DNA of 64,000 nucleotides from Zoroaster sp. YZ-2022. Its lineage: Eukaryota > Echinodermata > Asteroidea > Forcipulatida > Zoroasteridae. A model generated the notes under the pieces. It made no database searches and was not told where the DNA came from. It saw only the letters and a list, made by a program, of their open reading frames with translations. Shown one piece after another: positions 53,695 to 64,000 of this stretch. The stretch spans positions 15,970,369 to 16,034,368 of the forward strand of contig CM055837.1 in NCBI GenBank assembly GCA_029582265.1, in the 5' to 3' direction. The position numbers were made by a program, and so were the translations under genes. Position 1 is the first letter of the stretch, and the number at the start of each line of letters is the position of its first letter.

Positions 53695-54075
53695 ACAGTC
53701 ATTCTAAAAGGGAGTATAGACCGCCATCTTTGGTAATATTTGGTAAGATTAAAACATTACTGAATTGTGAAATATAATCCAAAACCGTTCTTGATGTGAA
53801 GCTGGTGATGATACCAAACATTCGGAGCAGTTATTCCGTTTGTCATTTTTGAGAAACCGTCAAATATATTACACAATTTGAAATGGCTCATGGCCGCCAC
53901 GATCTATGTTCCACATTACTGAGAATGATTGCATTTTCACTTACTTCTAGACAATGACACTCTATAATAAGCTGAAACTTTTACAGGTTGGTTTCTGTAC
54001 ATTATCTCTTGATTCTTATAAAGAATGGATTTATATTTTACAGACATTAATTGCCAATGGTGTACAATCCCTGTA
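53695..54075 (+). mobile_element. Family E copy, near full length
   Basis: CTTGATGTGAAGCTGGTGAT, ATACCAAACATTCGGAGC, TGAAACTTTTACAGGTTGG and CTCTTGATTCTTATAAAGA, ending ATTGCCAATGGTGTACAATC. Confidence 0.7.
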
Positions 54076-54271
54076 AGATTGTTTCTGATTTTAGTTTATG
54101 TAAATTCCACGTTGAAATGAACATATAAAACATCAGAATGTATTTTTTGTTTACTATTTTCCACGATGAAATGAGCTGAAACTTGCACTGATTGGTTTAT
54201 GTACATATCTCATTCTTTCATTCTTATAAAGTATGGATGCAACTGGCCGACATTTTACAAATTGTGGGCCT
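54076..54271 (+). mobile_element. Family E right-half fragment
   Basis: A second right half follows in tandem: GAGCTGAAACTTGCACTGAT, ATTCTTATAAAGTATGGATG. Confidence 0.65.
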
Positions 54272-55837
54272 ATACAATTACCTTAACTTTCAAACTATTG
54301 GTTGTACATATTACTAGTAGAATGTGTGTATTACAGACTAAAGAGTCCGTGACTAGACTTGTGTTCACACAGAAAGTGAAAATTAAATCAGGAGACTTGG
54401 TTTCTCTAGTACGACTGTGCCCGTTATTGTCATGAACGTTAATATTATTGATATCAAGATGTTGCTCTGTGCACGGCAACTTTATTAAGTTATTCGATTC
54501 CATTAATTGTGTCTCACATATTACAATTCACAATTACAGTAAATCCATTCTGTTTACATAATAAACAATAGACGATGTGACCAATGACATCTCATGTTTA
54601 CAAAAGAGCCCCAAACGTCAAACTGCGCTGGGCCTAAAATATACACTGGTCTATGACAAGAAACCATATAGGCGCAATCTGATATTTTGAGATGTCAGCA
54701 AAAAAATTCTTAATTAAGGCACTAACATTATATCTCAAATCTTATTAATCTGAAAGTAAAATATTATGTGGAGCAGTACAAAATGTACAAACCCTGTTTA
54801 TAAATACATAGGCCTACAATTTTGCCCGGCGGGAAATTACCATGTTACTCTAAAGGTCACGCAAAGTGTAAACAAGTCACATGGAAACACAACAAACATT
54901 TACATGAATAAAAAATGAACGAAATCATCCATGAATAATGACGTAGGCCTATACAAACAAGGCAAATATTTACAAATTATAAAACAATATAAATGAGTTA
55001 TTAATAGGCCTAAGTATATAGTTCCATGATAATTTTGTTCTGAGATCAATCCGTGCAAAAGTCAAAGCAGGGTTAATGATGTTTTGTTCGGCATCAAATT
55101 GTTTAACATGTATCGAACTCTAATTCAGGTAGAATTAAAATAGAGCAGAAATGTACCGGTACAATCCGGAGCACAGAAACCCTGTCGTGTATACATCAAA
55201 TATTGCCACAGGGTTAGCAGGGAATTACATAAGTCACTCATGCAATATCTGGGTCAGGGATGAATGGGGATGTTTCTTGTTGGTCGCGAAAGGCACCCGG
55301 TCACCCCATGATCCATTTTGCTCCACTGCCTCAACGCGGAACACAAAACACCGGTGACGTCGACATGAAATAGGGGTTCTTCCGTCTGAGTGGCTCGCGT
55401 AAACACATCCATCCTTTTTTACACATGTCGAAGACGGGCTACTGCAGGTGTTGGAACTGGTGGAGAAAGCTGACTGCCCTCGCCCGGCAGAAGACCCGGA
55501 GGGTTGGGGAGGTAGTTTTTTTCGGTGGTGGATTTCGACGCAGGGGTATTGTCAAAGGCCTAAATTCTGTGTCGAGGTCGGCATTAGAGGCGCAGGAGCT
55601 TTTGTTCGGGAGGTACGATTTTCTGTTTGCTTTTGCACTGAACGTGAATAAGGGAGGGCTGGACTGGAGGGTTGGCCTATAGCGGTGAAGGTCTTGGGAA
55701 GGCCAGGCAACAGACGGGACTTCTGAGAATTTTGTCTTTCAGGATGGAAACAGTGTCTGGTTTTCGTGTTTACAGCATGTGCAACTGCTGTGATAAAAGG
55801 TCCTTAAATGTTCACAGTACTAACTCACTTAAGGAAG
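54272..55837. other. Unannotated 1.6 kb
   Basis: Short ORFs only. A GC-richer stretch at 55380-55690 has overlapping 67- and 85-codon + ORFs in two frames without recognisable domains. AGGCCTA words are frequent. Confidence 0.4.
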
Positions 55838-56080
55838 GGTACATCTATGGTAATTACCCGATTACAATATTGCCAATTTATTTATTTTTCTGAAAACCTT
55901 ACTTGATGTGAAGTTGATAAAGGAATCTGTCATCTGGACAGATGATGCCGTCTGAAGTGTTTTCATTTTAGGAAATAAAGAAAAATATCATACAATTTTC
56001 TATTTTGGTGATCGTTTGCTTAGTGTGTGAAAATATTGTTTTGAGGATACAGATTTTTACAATTTTTGTTCAACAAATTG
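55838..56080 (+). mobile_element. Family E left-half fragment
   Basis: AGGAAGGGTACATCTATGGTA, CTTGATGTGAAGTTGATAAAG and GATGCCGTCTGAAGTGTTTTC. Confidence 0.65.
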
Positions 56081-57074
56081 TGAACTAATAGGCCTATACC
56101 GATGTGGCTTGTCAATCAAACAATGGAGATTATCCAATATGGTTGCATTGTCATGGCAACTGCTATCTACCATTAACCTCGGTGAATTTCCCATGGTTAG
56201 GCCTATATGCTCTTATAGTATCTACTTTTAGAGTGAAAATCATACGTTGCCAGTTTATTGTGAAATCCTTTCTACATGATAAAATGCTCCTCTTGCCGTA
56301 CCGGTACTTATTCATCCGATACTTTGTATCCACATCGTGTATGGAGAAAGCAATTTGTTCTTTCATCGCGTTAAGAATGAAATAGAACTCGACGGCACGC
56401 ATGGTTTATAAAATATTGAGCCCAAACGTTTGGTAGAATGTATTTACTTCGGGCTGCACCCGCTCAATGTGTAAATCGATTTCTCCTTAACGTCTTGAAG
56501 CAAGACTAGGCAGGTCCGACTCGGTGTACTCACATGAAACTTGTACAGGCTTCGTACACATTTCTTGATCTTAATTCAGTATGGATGTTTTTTAATCATG
56601 AATTTAGAACGTATTCTGACTTAGAATAGGCCTATAATAATAAATAATAGTCTTGTACGGCGCCAAAATACGTACAAAATAAAATACACCCACAATAAAC
56701 ACATACTTGGGACAGCAGTGGATATAAGTAAACATCTTAAAACAGTGAGAAATATTACATAAAAAGGTAAGCAAGATCTTTAGTAAAAATACAAGAAATA
56801 ACATACTACACTCATTAAACATTTCTTGGTAATAAAAAAAAATCCACTTATACGGTAATAAATATGTATTAAAAATGCAAGACACACAAAGTCATGCTGA
56901 CTGATGTAGACAGCCAACCATACTGAACAACAAACATGGCATGAAACCTAGGGACTGACAGATGGAGGACGAACAAATACAACACTATGGTAACGACAGC
57001 AAGGCAAAGAGAGCACAACAAACAGACCATAGCCTAAATATATAGCCACAAAAAGCTAGCTATATGACAGAGAT
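56081..57074. other. Unannotated stretch
   Basis: 56390-56520 shares wording with 47990-48110 and 60290-60350 (for example AGTCTTGAGCCCAGACGTT / ATTGAGCCCAAACGTT, CAAGACTAGGCAGG). No gene. Confidence 0.4.
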
Positions 57075-57433
57075 ATAATAATAATAATAATAATAATGTG
57101 TGGACTTATATAGCGCACGTATCCACCAACTGAGTGGTGCTCAAGGCGCATTATATTATTACCCCTGCTCATAAGGCTCATAAATCATTCCTGAAACCAT
57201 CTCAGCTCCCTGGGGAGTATACAGCTCAATTGCTGCCATTACAGCACATATAGGGCTAATCAACCAACTCTGCCCTCACAGGTACCCATTTAACCCCTGG
57301 GTGGAGAGAAGCAATTATGGTTAAGTGTCTTGCTCAAGGACACAAGTGTCACGGCCGGGATTCGAACCCACATTCTGCTGCTAACACCAGAACTTGAGTC
57401 CGGTAAGCTAGACCGCTGGGCCACGACACTCCA
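57075..57433 (-). mobile_element. SINE-L copy 7 (full length)
   Basis: The (ATA)n tail is at left. The head at right (minus) reads GTGTCGTGGCCCAGCGGTCT, GGACTCAAGTTCTGGTG and GGGTTCGAATCCCGGCC. It is the closest relative of copy 4. Confidence 0.93.
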
Positions 57434-57769
57434 CTTACTTACTTTAAGGGGTTGAAAAAAATGTCGCATACTCATCGGCCTTCAAGGTATGATGCCTTCA
57501 TAATTATTTTGGCCATTATTTTTGTATGGGTCATCAAAAGTGAGGAGACAGTTATTGATATTTCCTACACTCAAAAGTGGGAAATGCATGTCTCTCATTA
57601 GCTTCAAATTAAAACCGATGGACGCCTATGGATGGGAAAATGGATTTCTTTGTTCCACTGTCCCAACAAGTCTGTCCAAGATGGTAAATTCGCCTCTGTC
57701 CGAGCGCGCGTAGCCGCAACGTACGGACATGCTTTATAGCATTCAGGGTCACCAAAATTTGGATGCTCT
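57434..57769. other. Unannotated stretch
   Basis: An unrecognised 63-codon ORF (57522-57713). Nothing supported. Confidence 0.4.
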
Positions 57770-57777
57770 GTGTTGCA

Positions 57778-58046
57778 TAATTCGTCCCTAATTTGCCATA
57801 GTGACCAATCCCGAATTAAGTTGGCATAGTGACCAATGTGGTATTGGTCACTTTGCCAAATTACAAAAATAGCCAGTTAGAGCATTCGTCATTTGAATGC
57901 ACGCTCTATCTCCAAAACTATAAGGAATACATGCATGTGGATTAAATACAATGGTAGGTCTCTTCCTGAATGTACTAATGGGCGGGAAAACTTAAAAATT
58001 GAAAAAAGTCGGATTGGTCACTATGGCAAATTAGGGACGAATTTTG
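57778..58046. mobile_element. hAT-like MITE with 8-bp target duplication
   Basis: AATTCGTCCCTAATTTGCCA at left and TGGCAAATTAGGGACGAATT at right extend to about 34 bp with GTGACCAATCC. GTGTTGCA flanks both sides (57770-57777 and 58047-58054). A further inverted pair (TAGTGACCAATG / ATTGGTCACT) lies just inside. Confidence 0.87.
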
Positions 58047-58054
58047 GTGTTGCA

Positions 58055-58660
58055 AGAAGAAAGTTAGCCTACTCATCAATAGTCAGGTAGGGTAACTCCA
58101 TCCCTCCATCAAAAAGTGGAGGGGTACATTTCATATACCCTACTCTAAAAAGTAGTGGGGATTTCCCCCGTCCCCCGCCGATTGAAGCACGCCTGTGTTC
58201 ACAAAGGCTCAACAAACAATGAGCCACTCACGACAGACAGATACTCAAACGGAGACGCATTGACAGAGAGATTAACTTAAAGACAGACATACAGTCAAAG
58301 ACAGCACGACAGATACAAAAGAGCAGCTGCTATTTGAGCTCATCATTGTACATGCACATTGTATGACATACCCCATGTAACGTTTAAAAAAGGCAATATA
58401 TTATAAAACTAACATGTGAAGGTTACACCACAATAGGTGATCACGTTTTCAAGAAAACCACGACAATTGGTTTCATAATTTTTGTTTAATGTTTTCATGT
58501 TTTGTATATTTTACAAAAAGCTCCCAGACGACAACTTTAGGTAAATCCAACATGACAATTCCTGTCTGAGATGATTGATACGTGTACCAACATAATCGGG
58601 CAGATATCCAGTGGCTGGTGTTACTGGGAATAGTGTGAAAGGGTCCAAGAGCGAAGATAT
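58055..58660. other. Unannotated stretch
   Basis: No gene or repeat copy recognised. Confidence 0.4.
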
Positions 58661-58668
58661 GTCAACCA

Positions 58669-58876
58669 CAGCGGCGTAGCCAGGACTTTTTCAGTGGGGG
58701 GGGGGGGGCACAAGGGGAGCATTGCTTTTCAGTGGGGGGCCCAGGGGTATGGGTTTCCCTTTTTTTTTTTTTTTTTTTTTTTTTTGGCACTATCGGGATT
58801 TTTCGTAGGGCACCTGGGGGGCACTGGAAATTTGTGGGGGACACGTGCCCCCAGTCCCCCCGTGGCTATGTCGCTG
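58669..58876. mobile_element. hAT-like MITE with target duplication
   Basis: CAGCGGCGTAGCCAGGA at left and CGTGGCTATGTCGCTG at right are imperfect inverted ends, starting CAG and ending CTG. GTCAACCA (58661-58668) and GTCAACAA (58877-58884) flank it. G-runs and a 26-bp T-run are inside. Confidence 0.85.
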
Positions 58877-58884
58877 GTCAACAA

Positions 58885-61725
58885 TAGTATAGGGATGGAG
58901 CCCCCATCTCTCCCAGGACCAATCAACATCACCCTTGCAGTTTGACAAAGCACCTCACAGCACAAACACACGTTACATATTTGCAACCCACACACCCACC
59001 CAGGACAGCAGCATTGCTTTTAGGAGAGTAAAACATCCAAGATCCAATATACCAAAAATCGGTGAGCCGATGCAGAACTTCCAGCCACCCTATAATAATT
59101 ATAATTATGAGCTTGGATGAGTTGTGAGGATCTAGGTTTTGGAATTAGTTTCAGATTTGGCTTCAATCTGGGCTTCAGACGTGTTTTTAGGTAGTGTACT
59201 TGTGTGTAGGCTGGTCCCTATTTATTATTGACTAATCAGCGCTATAATCATACATGTGAATACAGGGAATCTGATCAAGATGGCCGCAAGTATAAGTGAT
59301 GATGGTTTGTTGAACTCATGCATCGTTTTTTTTAATCCCATGCAATAATTATAATTGCAGTGTCATTCAGATAAAACCCTAACCACTTCTTTCTCATAAT
59401 ACTTACATTTCCACAACCGTTCTAAGCAATACATAAGGCCAGACAGCCGTCTACCAACTTAAGGCGACCTGAAATGATCTTAAGATGATCCTGTCGTTAC
59501 GGGGAACACGGCTCCCAAAGTGGCGTACTCCGCTCGCCGCACACAGGGTGATAATGGAACGCCACTTCCGTTGTCTATCGGGGGCCCCTCGGCACCGGCT
59601 CTCACCCCTTTCCGTAGCTGCATAAAATGCCGTCCGTCCTAAGTGGCAGAGACTACAATATGATATTTATCATAACTAAAGTAGATCAGATGACGATCAT
59701 CGATTATGATATTTTAAGTAAGATTCCGGAAGGGATTCTATGATGTCAGCTTTGTAGTCGATGTTCCTGGGGGTGTCACTCTCTTTACAGGAAGGCATCT
59801 TTTTTTAACGTTAAAGGTTGTAGCTTTCATTAAATTATGTTCAACGAACGTCTGAACAACCGAGTATCGAGGAATTAAATGCCATACACAAAACACTGGG
59901 GTCAGAGTTGACCCAGCAAACGGTCTACAGGTGCCAGATCTATGGATTAGAATGACACTGAGTTAGGTCAGTCTGACCCCCAAAATAGTCGGGTACCTTC
60001 GGACTCTTCTGAGGGTCAATTTTGACCTGGACGTTTTTAAAGTGACCATAATTTAATGCCCTGCAGTACACTGTTAATTACCTGTTTAAATATGCATTCA
60101 TTGAGGGTTGCATAAGGAAAATTCATTGCGATCCATTTGCAGTGTAAAACCCCCATTTCTAGGGCTCGTTTCTGAAAAAATATTCAATCAATTTCTTACA
60201 CTGGTCTATAGAGGGTAGCATTCCGTTTTGGAAAATCGGTTGAAAATCCATAGTCCTCGCCTACCCTAAGTAAATCTGAAAACGTTTACACGCCTAGTCT
60301 TGCATCAAGACTTTTGTGATTAATATTTTTCTCACTGCACAGTGTACAGGGATGTAACGCGATGTGAGCACATTCACGAAATGTCTGGTACATTCACCAA
60401 ACGTCGATGCTCAGGATGTACATACGTGCAGTCGAGTTCAACTTCAATCTTAACGTTACCAAACCGGTGATAATGAAAGAACAAAATGGCTTTCTCTAGA
60501 TTTGATGTGGATAGTGACTGAAGAACAAGTACTACAAGAGCAGTATTTCACCATGAAGCAAGGGTTTCGCGATAAAGTGGCAAAGTATGATTTTGTTCAC
60601 TAAAACATTTGAAAACAAAAAGACAATAATAGCTCTGGAAAGCTTGACAGAGGTAACAGTGGATAGCAACAGTTGCTAGGTATAGTGTAACCTTACTGGT
60701 TAATCTGGGTTGTTTGATGGACAGGACAGATCGGTGTATTGACACACCGCTCGAGGAAGAGCTCAGTAACTTTACATGAATCCAATCCGCCGTCACCGGT
60801 TAGCAGGGACCACGGATCACTGTTACACTGCCTTGTTAGAGGGTCAAATCAATGGAGCCTAACCAGTAAGTGAAGCCACCAAGAAGCGCTTTTACCACTT
60901 CACATACAAATCGGCCACAAAAAGAATACAAGGGGAATACACGTAGAATGCACTTTTACAATGGGGAGACCGAATCGCCCCATAAAGAGCATTGCAGTAC
61001 ACATATTATGAGAGCAGCAACATAACATCCAGTGACTTCATTGCAAATTGGCCTCTGGCTGTGCCCATTCACTATCAGCTGTTGCCCGGCCTCTCTAGCC
61101 CTGTCCAGTTTTCGGCTTATCATTGCCCAAGTTAGTCCCAGAATGTTTTACTGAAGTAATATATTTTGTTGTCTTTCTATTCTTCTGTTCCTTTTCTTGG
61201 TCATCACCATATTATTTTTTGTAAATCAATTATCTATAACTGGATACTCTATTTTAATTGCCTCCGGTATTGTCACTATGGAAGTGTCAAAACCACTTAA
61301 GCTTACAAATCAATCTCTGTGAGAAGAAATTACCATGAAGACTCTCTGGCCAAAACACCAGAAAATCAGTCATTTGAAAGTCAAGTGATCTCGAGGCATT
61401 TTCACAGCACTGCTTAGCATTTACTATTTTGCTTAGGGCCAAGGGACTTATGTTTTTATTTCAATGAGAAATTAACCGTTAAGCGAGGAATCAGTATGCT
61501 TTCAGCTGATTGGACTCGATTATTATTTTTTTTAGAAAACAATTTATTAATCACAATCAATTGCGATAGTGCACGTAGTGTCTCACCATTATGTTAGCTG
61601 TCTTTTAATATTGTCATCAACAGATATGTCTATACCTGTATGATTCTCCTTTACTATATAATTTTTGTTCCCTTCCATTACTCAGTTATAGTTTTAGCGA
61701 ACAAAATATTTTCTGTAATAATACC
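58885..61725. other. Unannotated 2.8 kb with GC-richer patch (about 59490-59640)
   Basis: The patch (GTGGCGTACTCCGCTCGCCG … GGGGCCCCTCGGCACCGGC) matches no repeat family here. At 59895-60040 GGGTCAGAGTTGACCC and related words form small palindromes. An 82-codon minus ORF (complement of 60548-60796) is unrecognised. Confidence 0.35.
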
Positions 61726-62990
61726 AGCCAGTCAGCGCTCAGCCAAGCCAGCAATAACAAAACAAGCAAGCCAGCCAGCTATCCAGCCAGACAATCAGCA
61801 AGCCAGCAAGCCAGCCATCAAGCAAGCCAGCTATCCAGTCAGACAAGACATCAGCAAGCTAGTTAGCTATCCATCCAGACAATCAGCAAGCCAGTCAGCT
61901 ATCCAGCCAGACAATCAGCAAGCCAGCAATCAAGCAATCCAGCTATCCAGCCAGACAAGACATCAGCAAGCTAGTTAGCTATCCATCCAGACAATCAGCA
62001 AGCCAGCCAGCTATCCAGCCAGACAATCAGCAAGCCAGCAATCAAGCCAGTCAGCTATCCAGCCAGACAATCAGCAAGCCAGCAATCAAGCAAGCCAGCT
62101 ATCCAGCCAGACAAGACATCAGCAAGCTAGTTAGCTATCCACCCAGACAATCAACAAGCCAGCAAGCAAGCAAGCCAGACAGCTATCCAGCCGGCTAGCA
62201 ACCCAGCTATCCAGCCAGACAAGACATGAGTAAGCTAGCTAGCTATCCATCAGACAATCAGCAAGCCAGTAAGCAAGCCAGCCAGCTATCCAGCCAGACA
62301 ATCAGCAAGCCAGCTAGCAAGCCAGCCAGCTATCCAGCCAGACAATCAGCAAGCCAGCAAGAAAGCAAGCCAGCTATCCAGCCAGACAATCAGCAAGCCA
62401 GCAAGAAAGCAAGCCAGCTATCCAGCCAGACAATCAGCAAGCCAGCAAGCAAGCCAGACAGCTATCCAGCCAGCTATCCAGCCGGCCAGCAAGCCAGCTA
62501 TCCAGCCAGACAAGACATGAGTAAGCTAGCCAGCTATCCAGCCAAACAATCAGCAAGCCAGCTAGCAAGCCAGCCAGCTATCCAGCCAGACCATCAGCAA
62601 GCCAGCAAGAAAGCAAGCCAGCTATCCAGCCAGACATCAGCAAGCCAGCAAGAAAGCAAGCCAGCTATCCAGCTAGACAATCAGCAAGCCAGCTAGCAAG
62701 CCAGCCAGCTATCCAGCCAGACCATCAGCAAGCCAGCAAGAAAGCAAGCCAGCTATCCAGCCAGACATCAGCAAGCCAGCAAGAAAGCAAGCCAGCTATC
62801 CAGCTAGACAATCAGCAAGCCAGCTAGCAAGCCACCCAGCTGTCCAGCCAGACAAGACATCAGCAAGCTATCCATCCATCCATCCATCCATCCATCCATC
62901 CATCCAGACAATCAACAAGCCAGCAAGCAAGCCAGCCAGCAAGCAAACAAGCCAGCTAGCAATCAAGCCATCCAACAAGGAAACAAATAA
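61726..62990. repeat. Long CCAGC/AAGCCAGC-rich minisatellite
   Basis: Built from AATCAGCAAGCCAGCAAG, CAAGCCAGCTATCCAGCC and AGACAAGACATCAGCAAGCT modules in varying order, with larger repeats of roughly 70-130 bp. A (CCAT)n tract lies at about 62868-62906. Long + ORFs (112 and 156 codons, rich in Q, A, S, P) are artefacts of the repeat. Confidence 0.96.
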
Positions 62991-63799
62991 TCCAGTCAAT
63001 CAATTAATATAATTATTCACCCCACGCCGATGCAATTCATGCCAAAATATCATCTGTTCAATCTAAATCTAAATATATCACACACGATCAAATCAAAATA
63101 GTCATACATGTACGTAACCAATTTATTTGGATGTTTTTGACCCGGAAGGAAAATACATCTAGGTCAGAGATTACCCTACGACCTTGGAATTTGTAATGCA
63201 CTTTCCCACTGCACAAACGAGAGTTCACACAGATTATTTTAGAATTATTAATATTTTTTCTAAGAATTGGTTCACTCAGTTGAAAACCATCAACCATCAA
63301 AATCTCTTTTATTTTGTTTAATGTTTTTTAATCTCTTTAATTTTTTTATTTTTAAGGGGGTGCTATCAACATTTTAACTGCTAATGAGATTGATTTGGTT
63401 TTACTAATTGTTTCACGCTACAGACGATACTAAGCTTGTTTCTGCGTCGGTGTCAGACTTCCCCTGTTCTCTCGATGTTTGAGCTCGCCCGTACGTCACA
63501 GTATACTGTAAGACCAACACCAAGGCTTTTATCAGTCCGCACAATCTCCCCTGCATCTCATTGGTGGTACACGCTAGCCGGGTACCGGAGGCATCAAAGC
63601 CGGCTATTTTCATTGTCTTGTCTCTGACTAGTTGCCAGTGTCAGAGCGGGCAGCTACTCGGATTGTAGGCCTCCTCCGCCGTGACTCATCCTGGGAAGGG
63701 TTTTCTCTCAACCGAGAGCCCCCAGGTGTGAGAAACTGATTGAAACTAATAGCCTTGACTTCCGCAGTTTGGGGAAGATTCCGGAATTTTTAATAATTT
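62991..63799. other. Unannotated stretch
   Basis: Opposed 63- and 66-codon ORFs at 63413-63627, unrecognised. AT-rich until about 63400, then GC content rises. Confidence 0.4.
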
Positions 63800-63915
63800 C
63801 TTTTAGTCCCGTTTTCACTCTGCGTAATTAGCGACGTCAGAGACGCGAGCGGGACGCCGGGACCTTTAAGGGCGAGTCGGCGATCGATCGTCGGCGGGTA
63901 AGACCGCTTCGTTCT
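63800..63915 (+). promoter_or_regulatory. CpG-rich patch with donor-like site (possible 5' exon)
   Basis: A cluster of CpGs (GCGACGTCAGAGACGCGAGC, GGCGATCGATCGTCGGCG) is followed by CGGCGG|GTAAGA near 63895, a good splice-donor match on the + strand. A second donor-like CTCAG|GTAACA lies near 63964. This is consistent with a promoter/untranslated first exon of a gene running off the right edge. There is no ORF support. Confidence 0.35.
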
Positions 63916-64000
63916 AATTGTGACTTGTAAGGACAGTGTCATAACACTACGGGGACAGCTCAGGTAACACTGACATGAATACTATTAGCATTAAACATGA

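Noticed and set aside
62226..62696. 156-residue Q/A/S/P-rich ORF
   Set aside because: It lies wholly in the CCAGC-rich minisatellite; peptide repetition mirrors DNA repetition.

Overview
The window is animal nuclear DNA and almost entirely non-coding. It is AT-rich, has intron/exon structure, and is packed with short transposon-derived repeats and minisatellites. Three things suggest a marine deuterostome, most likely an echinoderm: tRNA-headed SINEs with ATT tails, many MITEs, and frequent scattered AGGCCTAT words. The species cannot be named from this sequence.

Only one gene is secure. The last two coding exons of holocarboxylase synthetase (HLCS, biotin-protein ligase) lie on the + strand at 277-490 and 2463-2640. 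They are joined by a 1,972-bp phase-2 intron and followed by a 3' UTR. The next 61 kb shows no convincing protein-coding gene. A short THAP zinc-finger fragment (3452-3598) sits inside a terminal-inverted-repeat element. An unrecognised 140-residue ORF (complement of 15103-15525) lies inside another inverted-repeat element. At the right edge (63.8-63.9 kb) a CpG-rich patch with a splice-donor-like GTAAGA may be the 5' end of a further gene.

The rest is mobile-element biology. Names here are local labels. SINE-L is a tRNA-Leu-headed SINE with seven copies. A and B are two TTAA-flanked MITE families. C is a MITE ending in GGGACAATAT. D is a dispersed repeat of unknown type. E is a MITE ending in AAGGGAAGGTACAAC, the commonest repeat here. 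Z is a palindromic element with TATACTACTC ends and five copies. HHR-family is a dispersed repeat carrying a hammerhead-like fold with covarying stem II. There are also several hAT-like and Tc1-like non-autonomous elements with visible target-site duplications.

Tandem arrays are abundant: 109-bp (5.0-5.7 kb), 81-bp (7.3-8.1 and 33.1-33.5 kb), about 168-bp (12.8-13.3 kb), 21-bp (15.7-16.1 kb), 44-bp (44.5-45.2 kb), 122-bp (48.1-48.8 kb), 8-bp (49.1-49.7 kb) and a CCAGC-rich array (61.7-63.0 kb). Two of these arrays, the 109-bp and the 81-bp, appear to have grown out of parts of dispersed elements. Most long ORFs in the window are open only because they run through these arrays.

The points most worth following are: the hammerhead-like motif and its decayed tandem derivative; the 81-bp VNTR built into a MITE; a SINE with a swapped 3' domain and clean 19-bp target duplications; a MITE inserted cleanly into a tRNA-like SINE head; two TTAA elements sharing one TTAA inside the HLCS intron; and near-identical MITEs in direct orientation around the HLCS terminal exon.
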